A stretch of 64,000 nucleotides of DNA from Gemmataceae bacterium. Lineage in GTDB: Bacteria > Planctomycetota > Planctomycetia > Gemmatales > Gemmataceae. The position numbers and the translations under genes are program-made. The stretch lies in NCBI GenBank assembly GCA_901538445.1, contig LR594585.1, positions 553,668 to 617,667 on the forward strand. The letters are read 5' to 3'. The stretch's first letter is position 1; the number at the start of each line of letters is the position of its first letter. Below the pieces are notes generated by a model. It worked only from the letters and a program-made list of their open reading frames with translations. It made no database searches and was not told where the DNA came from. Shown here one piece after another: positions 33,656 through 42,839 of the stretch.

Positions 33656-35962
33656 ATGCAACCCGCCGCCCCGAACCTCGACGACCCGAGCCTGTACCTC
33701 AACCGCGACCTGAGCTGGCTCGAGTTCAACCGCCGCGTGCTCGAGGAGGCGCAGGACCCGACCGTGCCGATGCTCGAGCGGCTGAAGTTCCTCGCCATCT
33801 TCAGCTCGAACCTGGACGAGTTCTTCATGGTCCGGGTCGGCGGGATCCAGCAGAAGGTGCAGGCCGGCATCCCGACGGGCAGCGGGGCCGACCAGTTGTC
33901 GCCGGCGCTCCAGCTCGACCGGGTCCGGGCCACCGTCAAGGAACTCGTCGCCACCGAGTACCGGTGCCTGCTGACCGAGGTGCTCCCGGCCCTCCAGGAG
34001 CGGGGCATCGTGATCCGCACGGCCGCGGAACTCACCGAGGACGAGCGGACCCACACCCGCGAGCTGTTCCGCCGCGAGATCTTCCCGATCCTCACCCCGC
34101 TGGCGACCGACCCGGCGCACCCGTTCCCGCACCTGCTCAACAAGTCGCTGAACGTGGCCGTGTCGCTCAAGCGGCCCGGCGACGCGGACCCGCTGTACGC
34201 GGTGGTGCAGGTGCCGGGGGTGATGCAGCAGCGGTTCGTGCCGCTCCCGGCCCCGCGGGCCGAGGGGGCCCCCGCCCCGGCCGCGGCCGACGAGCACAAG
34301 CGGCCCCAGGCCACGGGGGCCGAGGCGTCGGGCGTCGTCGGGGCCGCCGCGGTGCGGGCCGCGCCCGCCGCGCCGCCCGCCCCGCCCCGCGCCCAGGCCC
34401 AGTACGCCTTCGTGCCGCTCGAGGACGTGATCCGCACGCACCTCGCGGACCTGTTCCCGGGCATGGAGCTGGGCCGGGCCGCCGCGTTCCGGGTGACCCG
34501 CGACAGCGAGTACGAACTCGACGACGAGGTGGACGACCTGCTCGAGGAGATCGAGGCCCACGTCCGGGCCCGGCGCCGCGGGCTCCCGGTGCGGCTCGAG
34601 ATCGAGGCCGGCGCGCCGCCCGACATCGAGCAGTTCCTCACCGAGGGGCTCCGGCTGAACCCGGCCGACGTGTACCAGATCCCCGGGCCCCTCGACCTCG
34701 GCGGGCTGTTCCAGATCTGCGGCGTCCCGGGGTACCCGGAGCTGCGCGACCCGCCGTTCGTGCCGCTCCCGGTCACCGCGCTCGCGCAGGTCACCGCCCC
34801 GTGGCCGGTGATCCGCGCCCGCGACATCCTCATGTACCACCCGTACGAGTCGTTCGCCCCGGTCGTGGACTTCATCGAGGCGGCCGCGGCCGACGAGCGG
34901 GTGCTCGCCATCAAGCAGACCCTGTACCGCACGTCGAGCGACTCGCCCATCGTCCGGGCGCTCCAGCGGGCCGCCGACCGGGGCAAGCAGGTCACCGCGG
35001 TGATCGAGCTGAAGGCCCGCATGGACGAGGAGCGGAACATCATCTGGGCCAAGGAGCTCGAGAAGGCCGGGGTCCACGTCGTGTTCGGGTTCGTCGGCCT
35101 CAAGACGCACTGCAAGGTCGCGCTCGTGGTCCGCCGCGACGAGGACAACACGATCCGCCGGTACGTCCACCTCGCGACCGGCAACTACAACCCGCAGACG
35201 GCCCGGGTGTACACCGACATCGGCCTGTTCACCGGCAACAGCGAGTTCGCCGACGACGTGTCGGCCCTGTTCAACTACCTCACCGGGTACGCCGAGCTGC
35301 CGCAGTGGCGGAAGCTCCTCGTCGCCCCGTCGCGGCTGCAAACCGTGATGATCGAGAAGATCGAGCGCGAGGCCGCGAACCAGCGGGCCGGGAAGCCGGC
35401 GCGGCTGCTGGTGAAGGTGAACGGCATCCTCGAACCGGCCGTCGTGAAGGCGCTGTACCGGGCCAGCGAGGCCGGGGTGAAGATCGACATCTGCTGCCGC
35501 GGCATCTGCTCGCTGCGGCCGGGGGTGCCGGGGGTCAGCGACACGATCCGCGTCACGTCCGTGGTGGACCGGTTCCTCGAACACACCCGCATCTTCTACT
35601 TCGAGAACGCCGGCACCCCGGAGGTGTACGTCGGCAGCGCCGACTGGATGGACCGGAACCTGAGCCGCCGCGTCGAGGTCGTGTTCCCGATCGAGCAGCC
35701 GGACCTGAAGCAGCGGGTCATCGACATCCTGAAGGTGGCGCTGGCCGACAACGTGAAGGCCCGCGAGTTGCTGCCCGACGGGACGTACCGCCGGGTGAAG
35801 CCGGCCGAGGGGGTGCCGCCGCTGCGGAGCCAGCAGCGGTTCATGGAGATGGCGTCCGAGGCCGGGACCCGGGCCGCCGTGCCCGCGGCCGCCGAGGAGC
35901 CGGTGATCGTGAAGCCCCGGGCCGGGAAGCGCTCGCACCGCGACAAGGGCCGCCGCCCGTGA
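33656..35962 (+). CDS. ppk1: Polyphosphate kinase 1
   Basis: A 768-aa PPK1, making polyphosphate from ATP. The N-terminal domain starts LYLNRDLSWLEFNRRVLEEA and contains NLDEFFMVRVGG. The phospholipase-D-like catalytic domains carry VVFGFVGLKTHCKVALVVRR with the presumed phosphorylated His, and VYVGSADWMDRNLSRRVEVV. Between about residues 200 and 255 there is an Ala/Pro-rich segment (APAPAAADEHKRP and following) not expected in PPK1, probably a flexible loop. The C-terminus is also Ala/Arg/Lys-rich. GAGG lies seven bases before the ATG. Confidence 0.95.
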   Translation: MQPAAPNLDDPSLYLNRDLSWLEFNRRVLEEAQDPTVPMLERLKFLAIFSSNLDEFFMVRVGGIQQKVQAGIPTGSGADQLSPALQLDRVRATVKELVATEYRCLLTEVLPALQERGIVIRTAAELTEDERTHTRELFRREIFPILTPLATDPAHPFPHLLNKSLNVAVSLKRPGDADPLYAVVQVPGVMQQRFVPLPAPRAEGAPAPAAADEHKRPQATGAEASGVVGAAAVRAAPAAPPAPPRAQAQYAFVPLEDVIRTHLADLFPGMELGRAAAFRVTRDSEYELDDEVDDLLEEIEAHVRARRRGLPVRLEIEAGAPPDIEQFLTEGLRLNPADVYQIPGPLDLGGLFQICGVPGYPELRDPPFVPLPVTALAQVTAPWPVIRARDILMYHPYESFAPVVDFIEAAAADERVLAIKQTLYRTSSDSPIVRALQRAADRGKQVTAVIELKARMDEERNIIWAKELEKAGVHVVFGFVGLKTHCKVALVVRRDEDNTIRRYVHLATGNYNPQTARVYTDIGLFTGNSEFADDVSALFNYLTGYAELPQWRKLLVAPSRLQTVMIEKIEREAANQRAGKPARLLVKVNGILEPAVVKALYRASEAGVKIDICCRGICSLRPGVPGVSDTIRVTSVVDRFLEHTRIFYFENAGTPEVYVGSADWMDRNLSRRVEVVFPIEQPDLKQRVIDILKVALADNVKARELLPDGTYRRVKPAEGVPPLRSQQRFMEMASEAGTRAAVPAAAEEPVIVKPRAGKRSHRDKGRRP

Positions 35963-35992
35963 GAAGGGGTGGACGGAATGCGGTGTCTTTGG

Positions 35993-36123
35993 CCTCCCCC
36001 CTGGTGGGGGAGGTCGCCGCGAGTCTTCGAGTGGCGGGTGGGGGGGAAGCTAACGGCGCGTCGTGCGTTCCCCCCCACCCGGCTCGCAGAGCCTCGCCAC
36101 CCTCCCCCACAAAGTGGGGAGGG
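35993..36123. repeat. Palindromic intergenic repeat (element A)
   Basis: CCTCCCCCCTGGTGGGGGAGG at the left (35993-36013) is itself a hairpin and is echoed by CCTCCCCCACAAAGTGGGGAGG at the right (36101-36122). Inner arms GGCGGGTGGGGGGG and CCCCCCCACCCGGC pair as well, giving a four-arm structure of about 130 bp between ppk1 and the sulfatase. The layout is the same as in the repeat at 40223. Confidence 0.7.
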
Positions 36124-36187
36124 CACGAAGTGCGGGCGGCCACGCGAACCACGCCCCGATCACGCGGACCCCTCCCGCCGCCGGTTC

Positions 36188-37948
36188 CTACTTCTTCTTC
36201 ACCGTGACGAAGAACGCGCCGCACAGGTCGGTCCCGGCGGCGTCGGTGAACCACGCCTTCATGGTCGTCCGGCCGGCGGGGAGCGTCAGCGCCACCGTCG
36301 CCCCGGTCGCCTTCGGGTCGGCCTTCACCGAGCCCTTCACCTTGCCGACTTCCACGGTCGCCTGCGCGATCGTCGGGAAGTCGCGCGTCACCTGCTTCGG
36401 CTTGTTGGCCGGCGACTTCGCGCTCGGCTCGTACTTGTCGCCCAGCGCCGCGTTCGTCTGCTCGGGCCACCGCCGCACCGTGAACTCGTACTCCCCCGGC
36501 TCCTCGATCAGGACGTGCCAGTGCCCGCCGGTCGGGCCGCCGACCGCGTCGCGGACGAACCCGGTGTTGTCGGCGTAAATCCCCTCCCAGTCGCCGCTCG
36601 TCATCTCGACGACCGGCTGCGGTTTCGCACCGAGGCTGATCGGCACGAACGCGGCCAGGTGCGGCTCCAGCCCCTTCCACCAGCCCTCGTAGTGGTCCCG
36701 CATCGCCCTCACCACGTCCGGGTGCTTCGCGGCCACGTCGTCCTTCTGGGCGCGGTCGGCGTCCGTGTCGTACAGCTCCTCGCCCTTCACGAGCCGCCAC
36801 TTGCCCCAGACCACGCACGCCTCGAACTTCTTGGGGATCTGCCCGTACTGCACCACGAGCTTGCGGTCCGGCAGCTCCTTCTGCGTGCCGCGGAGCAGGC
36901 CGGCGAGGCTGGTGCCGCGGTACGGCTCGTCGGCCGCGTCGCCCTTCGGCTGCGGCACCCCGCACAGCTCGCACAGGGTCGGGAACAGGTCGGTGTTCTG
37001 GGTCGGCGTGGCGACGTCGCGGGGCTCGCCGAGCTTCCCGCCGGGCCACCGGACCCAGCACGGGACCCGGTGCCCGCCGTCGTAGTAGGTCGTCTTCCCG
37101 GCCCGGAGCCCGGCGTTGAACAGGGGCACGCCCGCGGTGCCGCCGTTGTCGGTCATGAAGACCACGATGGTGTTGTCGCGGAGCTTCTCGTCGGCGAGGA
37201 ACTTCTCCAGGTCGCCGAACCGCTTGTCGAGGTGCGCGATCATGCCGAAGAACGCGGCCGGCCCCTTGCCCTGGTACGGCTTGCTGTACTCCTCCAGGTC
37301 GATGTGCGGCGCGTGCGGGGCGTTCGTCGGGAGGTAGAGGAAGAACGGCTCGTTCTTCGCGCCCCGCTCCTTGATCCAGGCCATCGCGGAGTCGAACCAC
37401 ACGTCGGTGCAGTGGCCCTTGAACCGCTTCTCGGTGCCGTTGTGGAAGTACCGGCCGTCGAACAGCGGCCAGTCGAACTCGGGGGTCGAGTGCAGGAGCC
37501 CCCAGCCGAGGTGGTACACGGCCTCCTGGAACCCGCGGTCCATCGGGCGGTGCGGGTACGAGTCGCCGAGGTGCCACTTCCCGAACAGGCCGGTCTTGTA
37601 CCCGGCCTTCGCGAACACCTCCGGGAGCGTGGGGATGCCGGGGCGGATGAACGTGCGGCCCGCGGTGACCGAGGTCGCGCCGTTCCGCAGCGCGGCGAGG
37701 CCCGTGAGGAGCTGCCCGCGGGTCGGGGTACACATCGGGCAGACGTGGAAGTCGGTGAGCCGCACGGCCCCCTTCGCGAAGGCGTCGAAGTGCGGCGTCT
37801 TCAGCACCGGGTTGCCGGTGAACGAGAAGTCGCCGAGCCCCTGGTCGTCGGTCATCACGACGATGACGTTCGGCCGCTGGGGCGCGTCAGCAGCGAGTGT
37901 CGGGCACGCGAGCAGCGCGAGCGCGAGCGGGAGAGCGTAGCGGGTCAC
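36188..37948 (-). CDS. Secreted type I sulfatase
   Basis: A 586-aa sulfatase with a signal peptide (residues 1-19, ending TLAADA). The metal-binding start is NVIVVMTDDQGLGDFS. The formylglycine signature CTPTRGQLLTG has Cys in the C-x-P-x-R context (type I, Cys-type), followed by GKWHLG and later DNGGTAG. A beta-rich domain of about 130 residues follows the sulfatase fold. It needs a formylglycine-generating enzyme, none of which is in the window. The substrate is probably a sulfated polysaccharide, as for many planctomycete sulfatases. The GTG at 37948 begins the signal peptide; an upstream extension is rejected. Confidence 0.93.
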   Translation of the reverse strand: MTRYALPLALALLACPTLAADAPQRPNVIVVMTDDQGLGDFSFTGNPVLKTPHFDAFAKGAVRLTDFHVCPMCTPTRGQLLTGLAALRNGATSVTAGRTFIRPGIPTLPEVFAKAGYKTGLFGKWHLGDSYPHRPMDRGFQEAVYHLGWGLLHSTPEFDWPLFDGRYFHNGTEKRFKGHCTDVWFDSAMAWIKERGAKNEPFFLYLPTNAPHAPHIDLEEYSKPYQGKGPAAFFGMIAHLDKRFGDLEKFLADEKLRDNTIVVFMTDNGGTAGVPLFNAGLRAGKTTYYDGGHRVPCWVRWPGGKLGEPRDVATPTQNTDLFPTLCELCGVPQPKGDAADEPYRGTSLAGLLRGTQKELPDRKLVVQYGQIPKKFEACVVWGKWRLVKGEELYDTDADRAQKDDVAAKHPDVVRAMRDHYEGWWKGLEPHLAAFVPISLGAKPQPVVEMTSGDWEGIYADNTGFVRDAVGGPTGGHWHVLIEEPGEYEFTVRRWPEQTNAALGDKYEPSAKSPANKPKQVTRDFPTIAQATVEVGKVKGSVKADPKATGATVALTLPAGRTTMKAWFTDAAGTDLCGAFFVTVKKK

Positions 37949-38086
37949 GGGGAAGGTCTCCGGGGGCGGCGTGGCAGCACGGTCTTCGAGGGGTTGCGGG
38001 GTGAGGGGGTGCTCCGAGCGGAGGTTACCGGTCGCACGGCACCTGCCCGCCGTAATCAACCCGCGGGCCACCCGCCGGTATCGACC

Positions 38087-39976
38087 TCACTTCCACTTGG
38101 CGGGCACGTCGGCGACGAGCCGCGGGACGTACGAGTCGTACCGGGCGTCGGGGGTCTTGCACTTCGTCGGGAGCTTGCGGATGGCGTCGGCGTGGGGCTT
38201 CGCGGCGTCCCCGGCGGCGTCGAGCGCGTTGAGCGCCGCGACCGCGGTGAACGCGCCGTGCGCCTCGCACGACGCGAGGTCGATCAGCGCGTCGAGGGCC
38301 GCCTTCTGGTCGGCCGCGTCGCCGTACCGGGCCAGGGCCTCGGCCGCCGCGATCCGCACGTCCGGCGACCTGTCCTTGAGCGCGGCGCGGAGTTCCTCGC
38401 CGGCCGCCCTCACGGCCGCTTCGCCGCGGATCAGCACCCCCATTGCCGCCCAGTACCGCACGGCCGAGTCGTCGTCCTTGAACAGGGCGCGCAGGGCCGG
38501 CACGCCGTCGGGCGTGAGCCGCGCCGCCAGTTCCGCCGCGGCGAAGATTCGCTCGAACGGGTACGCGCCACCGGTGCGGGCACCGTCGTAGGGTGACGCG
38601 CCGCCGAACCGCGAGAAGAACTCGCCCTCGGGCAGGAACCCGACGTCGCGGATCTCGGCGGCGAGGTCCTGCTGCGCCTTGCGGAGCTTCGCGAGCGTCG
38701 CGGCGTGCGCCGGATCGGCCGCGAGGTTCACCACCTCGTCGGGATCGGTCGCCAGGTCGTAGAGTTCCTCGGCCGGCTTCGGCTTCCAGAACGCGGTCTG
38801 CTCCGGCTTCAGCTTCCCGGCGTCGAACAACTCCTTCCACACGCGGGCCGTCGGCATCTCGAACATGTACTGGACGTGCTGGCCCGGCGGCTTGTGGGGC
38901 ATGTAGTTGCGGACGTACACGAACCGGCCGTCGGTCGCGCTGCGGACGAGGTCGGGCCGCTCGTCCATGCGGCCGCGGAACCCGAACAGGAACTCGTTCC
39001 TCGCCGGGGCCGGCCCGAGGAACGGCTTGCCCTGCATCCACTCGGGCACCTTCACGCCGGCCAGCGCGAGCACCGTCGGCGCGAGGTCCACGAACCCGAC
39101 GAGCCGGTCCGACGTCCCGCCCGGCTTGTACTCCGGCGGCGCGAGGTGCTTGAACTTCTCGGGGATGTGGACGACGAGCGGGACGCGCAGCCCGGAGTGG
39201 CACGCCGACCGCTTGCCGCGCGGCAGGCCCGGGCCGTGGTCCGCGTAGTAGAACACGATGGTGTCGCCGGCGAGGCCGGCGTCCGCGAGTTCCTTGAGCC
39301 GCGCGCCCGCGTCGGCGTCGGCCCGGCTGACCACGTCGTAGTACTGCGCCCAGTCGCGGCGCGTCTCGGGGGTGTCCGGGTGGTACGCCGGGAGCTTCAC
39401 TTTGGCCGGGTCGTGGACCGGCGTGTGCGGCCGCGCCCGCACCTGGCTCTCGTGGCTCTTGGTCGAGTTGAACACCGCGAAGAACGGCTGGCCGGCCTTC
39501 CGGTTCCGCCAGTGCGCCTTGGCTGATGATTCGTCCCAAACCTGTCCGGGCTTGGCGAGGTTGTAGTCCTCTTTGGAGTTGTTCGTGCAGTAGTACCCCG
39601 CGTCGCGGAGGTACTGCGGGTACATCTTCTTGTCCTTCGGGAACGGCACCAGGCTCCGCATGTGCTCGCTGCCGGTCGAGGGCGGGTACAGGCCCGAGAT
39701 GATCGTGGTGCGGGCCGGGGCGCACACCGGGGCGTTCGACCACACGCGGGTGAACGTGAGCCCCCGCGCGGCGAGCGCGTCCACGTTCGGCGTGGTGGCG
39801 AACGTGTCGCCGTAGCACCCCATGTGCGGGCCGTGGTCCTCGCTGGTGAGCCAGACGATGTTCGGCCGCGGCGCGTCCTTGTCGTCGGCGCCGAGGGCGG
39901 GGAGCGCGAGGAACAGGAGTGCGGCGAGTGCGGCGGCGGACCGGCCGCGGGGAAGCGCGGGACGAGAGGCGGACAT
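38087..39976 (-). CDS. Secreted sulfatase with C-terminal HEAT-like repeats
   Basis: A 629-aa sulfatase with a signal peptide (hydrophobic AAALAALLFLALPALGA). It has NIVWLTSEDHGPHMG as metal-binding start, the signature CAPARTTIISG (Cys-type), and YYADHGPGLPRGK as the late metal site. From about residue 505 onward the protein changes to alpha-helical HEAT-like repeats (for example LRAALKDRSPDVRIAAAEAL). This fused repeat domain may mediate protein or substrate binding. It is separated by 138 bp from the other sulfatase gene and read in the same direction. Confidence 0.92.
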   Translation of the reverse strand: MSASRPALPRGRSAAALAALLFLALPALGADDKDAPRPNIVWLTSEDHGPHMGCYGDTFATTPNVDALAARGLTFTRVWSNAPVCAPARTTIISGLYPPSTGSEHMRSLVPFPKDKKMYPQYLRDAGYYCTNNSKEDYNLAKPGQVWDESSAKAHWRNRKAGQPFFAVFNSTKSHESQVRARPHTPVHDPAKVKLPAYHPDTPETRRDWAQYYDVVSRADADAGARLKELADAGLAGDTIVFYYADHGPGLPRGKRSACHSGLRVPLVVHIPEKFKHLAPPEYKPGGTSDRLVGFVDLAPTVLALAGVKVPEWMQGKPFLGPAPARNEFLFGFRGRMDERPDLVRSATDGRFVYVRNYMPHKPPGQHVQYMFEMPTARVWKELFDAGKLKPEQTAFWKPKPAEELYDLATDPDEVVNLAADPAHAATLAKLRKAQQDLAAEIRDVGFLPEGEFFSRFGGASPYDGARTGGAYPFERIFAAAELAARLTPDGVPALRALFKDDDSAVRYWAAMGVLIRGEAAVRAAGEELRAALKDRSPDVRIAAAEALARYGDAADQKAALDALIDLASCEAHGAFTAVAALNALDAAGDAAKPHADAIRKLPTKCKTPDARYDSYVPRLVADVPAKWK

Positions 39977-40222
39977 GGCCGCTCCGGAGAGGAACCGATG
40001 TGCGGCGCGCGAGCGGTGGCAGCCGCCGCGTCGCCGGGGTTACACCAAGCAATAGCGGATTGCGACGGGATGGCACGCGGAAAATGCGGCGCGGTGTACC
40101 CGCGGATGTCGTCCGTCTTGGCGAGCGGGGGACGTGGGTCCCCCGGAGAACCGCGACCCTCATCCACCGGGGTGCTCATCCCGACTCGCCGTGGTCCGCA
40201 CCCGTTGGGTCTTGGTTCGGTG

Positions 40223-40355
40223 CCCTCTCCCCTTGCGGGAGAGGGTGGCCGCGCTTCGCGGCCGGGTGAGGGGTGAAGCGTCAACGACTCCGAGGGCGTC
40301 ACCCCTCACCCGCCGCTCGAGGACTCGCTGCACCCTCTCCCGCAAGGGGAGAGGG
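40223..40355. repeat. Palindromic intergenic repeat (element B)
   Basis: CCCTCTCCCCTTGCGGGAGA at the left is mirrored by TCTCCCGCAAGGGGAGAGGG at the right (24-25 bp perfect overall). Inside, CGGGTGAGGGGTGA and TCACCCCTCACCCG pair too. It lies in the 478-bp gap between the HEAT-sulfatase gene and the secreted hypothetical gene, in which I see no coding sequence. Confidence 0.8.
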
Positions 40356-40454
40356 GAAGAATTGCTGCGGGTACGAACTACCAGGCTTCGGTATCTCTTC
40401 GCCCGCCCGCCAAAATCCAAAGGCGCACCCCGTGCGGCGCTCGGTCGCGCCGCG

Positions 40455-41327
40455 TCACTTCTTGGCGGCCTTCGGTACCACCTTCTTGATGCGGTAGTCC
40501 TTCCCCGGGCCGTCGAGCCACTTCAGGTAGGCGTCGCGGGTGACGAGCCCGTAATCGACCGGCGGCGCGCCCGGCGCGTTCGCGACCACGGGCGGCACCC
40601 AGCCGTCCTTGTCGGTGAGGCCCAGCGCCTGGAACGCCTGGAACGGGGTGGACGGGTCGTCGTACCGGCGGCCGCCGGTGCTCCAGTTCCCCTCGGCGAG
40701 CGCCGCCAGCAGGAGCTTGCTTTCCTCGGCGGTGAGCGCGGCCTGCTCGGTCTCGCCGCCGAACGCCGGGAACTGGCGGTACTTCAGAACCACCAGCGCC
40801 GCGGCCGCGCCCCGGGCGTCCGCAGAGTCGGCCTTGAGCGCCTTCGCCGGGTCGGCGAGTACCGCGGCCACCGTCTTCACGGACTCGAGGTCCTTCTTCC
40901 CGGCCTCGGTCGTGGTCTCGATCGGCAGCGACATGCCGGGGACGATGTAGAAGTCGGCCCCCGGGTGCCGGGCGAGGAACAGGATCACCTCCTGGCCGGC
41001 CTTCAGGTCGGTCTGAAACGCGCCTTGTCCCTTCGGTGCGACGAACCCGACCTTGACCTCCTTCACCTTGTCGGCCCCGATGAGCCCCTCGGTGACGGCG
41101 ACGGTGGCGACCGTGTACGCGATCTTCTCGCGCGCCCCGGGGTACGGGGCCGGGGCCGCGACCGTGTCCTTCGCCACCGCGGTCACCTTGCCGGTCAGCA
41201 CCACGGGGGCCGAAACCGCCCGCTGGTTCGCGGGCAGCAGGGCGATCCGGTCGGCCCTCGCGACGTCGGCCGCTCCGACGAGAGCGGCCAGGGCAACGGG
41301 CACGGCGATTCGCAACGCGGTCGGCAT
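40455..41327 (-). CDS. Secreted protein of unknown function
   Basis: A 290-aa protein not recognised by family. It has a signal peptide (LRIAVPVALAALVGAADVARA). A beta-rich region resembling the domain of secreted metallo-protein inhibitors or OB folds follows (APVVLTGKVTAVAKDTV, VKVGFVAPKGQG), then a helical second half and a basic Lys-rich C-terminus. The ATG is chosen because GGAGGA lies a few bases upstream. Similar secreted proteins are common in planctomycete genomes; no enzymatic motif is visible. Confidence 0.75.
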   Translation of the reverse strand: MPTALRIAVPVALAALVGAADVARADRIALLPANQRAVSAPVVLTGKVTAVAKDTVAAPAPYPGAREKIAYTVATVAVTEGLIGADKVKEVKVGFVAPKGQGAFQTDLKAGQEVILFLARHPGADFYIVPGMSLPIETTTEAGKKDLESVKTVAAVLADPAKALKADSADARGAAAALVVLKYRQFPAFGGETEQAALTAEESKLLLAALAEGNWSTGGRRYDDPSTPFQAFQALGLTDKDGWVPPVVANAPGAPPVDYGLVTRDAYLKWLDGPGKDYRIKKVVPKAAKK

Positions 41328-41412
41328 CTCTTCCTCCGGGGAACGCGCACGGGGCGGTTTCCGGTAAGACGACGCCCGCGGCCCGGCGGATGGGGCCAAG
41401 TACAGAAATGCA

Positions 41413-41442
41413 CGAGCCCCGGGAGCACGCTCCCGGGGCTCG
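41413..41442 (-). terminator. Intrinsic terminator after the UPF0391 gene
   Basis: CGAGCCCCGGGAGC (41413-41426) pairs perfectly with GCTCCCGGGGCTCG (41429-41442) around a 2-base centre. On the minus strand it is followed by a T-containing stretch (TGCATTTCT). It lies 23 bp after the small membrane-protein gene. Confidence 0.75.
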
Positions 41443-41464
41443 CGGACCGCACTCGCGTGCGGGA

Positions 41465-41638
41465 TCAGAGGTTCGTCGAAGGGGTCTTGCGGCCGAACAG
41501 GAGCGACACGACGAACAGCACCAGGAACAGGAAGAACAGGATCTTCGCGATGCCGGTGGCCTCGCTGGCGATGCCGCCGAACCCGAACGCGGCGGAGATC
41601 AGCGCGATAACCAGGAACACGATGGCGTAGTACAGCAT
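41465..41638 (-). CDS. UPF0391/DUF1328 small membrane protein
   Basis: A 57-aa protein with two hydrophobic helices: [20 protein letters not shown], then [20 protein letters not shown] and a short tail ending in KTPSTNL. This matches the YtjA/UPF0391 family, whose members are small inner-membrane proteins often induced by stress. It is too short for simple ORF cut-offs. A strong terminator follows directly. Confidence 0.88.
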   Translation of the reverse strand: MLYYAIVFLVIALISAAFGFGGIASEATGIAKILFFLFLVLFVVSLLFGRKTPSTNL

Positions 41639-41708
41639 GGTTGGCCTCGGTTGGAGGGGCGGGGTGACTTCGACGAACGCACCCTCCGCAACTCCCGGGC
41701 CAATTCCG

Positions 41709-42614
41709 CTACTTCTTGTCGCCGGTCGCCGGAATCACCTTCAGTTCTGCCAGCCAAGCGAGCGACTGCTCCTGCCACGCGTCCCACATCGGCCCCTTGT
41801 ACCCGTTGAGCCCGTGCCCGCCCGACGGCAGCTCCAGGTACTTCGACGGCACCTTGTTCGCCTGGAGCGCGTCGTACAGCATCGTGGAGTTGTCGGGCAT
41901 CACGACGCGGTCGTCCTTTGCGTGTGCGAGGAAGATCGGCGGCGTCTTCACGGTGACCTGCTTCTCGTTCGAGAACAGCTCGACCAGCTTCGCGTCGGGC
42001 TTCGGCCCGAGCAGGTTGGTGCGCGACCCGCCGTGCCCCTTCTCGCCCATCGTCACGACGGGGTAGACGAGGACCGCGAAGTCCGGCCGGCAGCCGAGCT
42101 TCGCGACGGGGTCGTCGGCCTTCGGGTCGCCGTCGTCGAAGTGGGTGGCGGCGGTGCTGGCGAGGTGCCCGCCGGCCGAGAACCCGATGATGCCGACCTT
42201 CGCCGGGTCGACGCCCCAGTCCTTCGCGTTGGCCCGCACGGTGCGGATCGCCCGCTGGGCGTCGGACAGCGGCACGGTCGGCCGGCCCTTTGGCAGCCGG
42301 TACTCGAGGACGATGCCGGTGACGCCGTGGCGGTTGAGCCACGCCGCGATGCCGTGCCCCTCGCCGCCGGTGACGAGCCCGCCGTACCCGCCCCCGGGGC
42401 AGATGACCGCGGCCGCCCCGTTGGGCTTCTCGGGCCTGTGAACGGTGATGGTGGCGTCGGCCGCGTCGAGCGTGCCGTCGCTGTTGGGGGCCTTGCCGCC
42501 CCACAGCTTGAGCTTGATGGGCTCGGCCTTCTTGGGCGCGTCAACCGGCGGCTGAGCGACCGCCGCAACGAGCGCGACCGCGGAACCGACGAGAGCGAGA
42601 GCGGTGCGAATCAC
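41709..42614 (-). CDS. Secreted alpha/beta-hydrolase (esterase/lipase family)
   Basis: A 301-aa protein with an N-terminal signal peptide ([18 protein letters not shown]). It has the oxyanion-hole region [12 protein letters not shown] (HGGG-like), the nucleophile elbow [10 protein letters not shown], a later acid in AHAKDDRVV and a catalytic His in [10 protein letters not shown]. This pattern fits the acetyl-xylan-esterase/BD-FAE-like group that deacylates polysaccharides. GTG at 42614 has GGAG seven bases upstream. The gene sits immediately outside the attachment site of the integrated element. Confidence 0.88.
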   Translation of the reverse strand: MIRTALALVGSAVALVAAVAQPPVDAPKKAEPIKLKLWGGKAPNSDGTLDAADATITVHRPEKPNGAAAVICPGGGYGGLVTGGEGHGIAAWLNRHGVTGIVLEYRLPKGRPTVPLSDAQRAIRTVRANAKDWGVDPAKVGIIGFSAGGHLASTAATHFDDGDPKADDPVAKLGCRPDFAVLVYPVVTMGEKGHGGSRTNLLGPKPDAKLVELFSNEKQVTVKTPPIFLAHAKDDRVVMPDNSTMLYDALQANKVPSKYLELPSGGHGLNGYKGPMWDAWQEQSLAWLAELKVIPATGDKK

Positions 42615-42654
42615 GCGGTGCTCCGGGGCGGGGAGGGAGGGGCCGGAAATGAAG

Positions 42655-42680
42655 CAAGCCCCGGGGTTTCCCGGGGCTTG
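42655..42680 (-). terminator. Intrinsic terminator of the truncated tRNA-Ala gene
   Basis: CAAGCCCCGGG (42655-42665) and CCCGGGGCTTG (42670-42680) form an 11-bp perfect stem with a GTTT loop. It follows the tRNA-Ala 3' fragment by 7 bases on the minus strand, the normal position for a tRNA terminator. Confidence 0.78.
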
Positions 42681-42687
42681 TGCGAGG

Positions 42688-42729
42688 TGGAGGTGAGGAG
42701 AGTTGAACTCCTGACCTCTTGAATGCCAT
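42688..42729 (-). other. Attachment site: 3' fragment of tRNA-Ala(GGC)
   Basis: The minus strand reads ATGGCATTCAAG, then the variable loop, a T-arm GGAG-TTCAACT-CTCC and the acceptor strand CACCTCCA, as in tRNA-Ala(GGC) from the anticodon loop to the 3' end. The 5' half (acceptor, D-arm, first anticodon-stem strand) is absent; unrelated sequence begins exactly at the anticodon loop. This is what remains at the distal end when an element integrates into a tRNA anticodon loop and rebuilds the gene at its other end. Confidence 0.85.
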
Positions 42730-42746
42730 GTCCGCGAAATCGGAGC

Positions 42747-42839
42747 GCGAAAGCCTAGAAAACAAGGCGTTTCGCGGTGATTTTGCGGGTCGGCACCCTC
42801 GGACAAGCCGGACAAATCTACGTCAAAAACGCCTAGAAA
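42747..42839. promoter_or_regulatory. Repeats beside the attachment site (possible recombinase arm sites)
   Basis: GCCTAGAAA occurs at 42753-42761 and again at 42831-42839. The first copy lies in an imperfect inverted repeat (GCGAAAGCCT / AGGCGTTTCGC, 42747-42775). CGGACAA is also directly repeated between them. Their placement within 110 bp of the core fits integrase arm-type or excisionase sites, but this is inferred. Confidence 0.4.
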
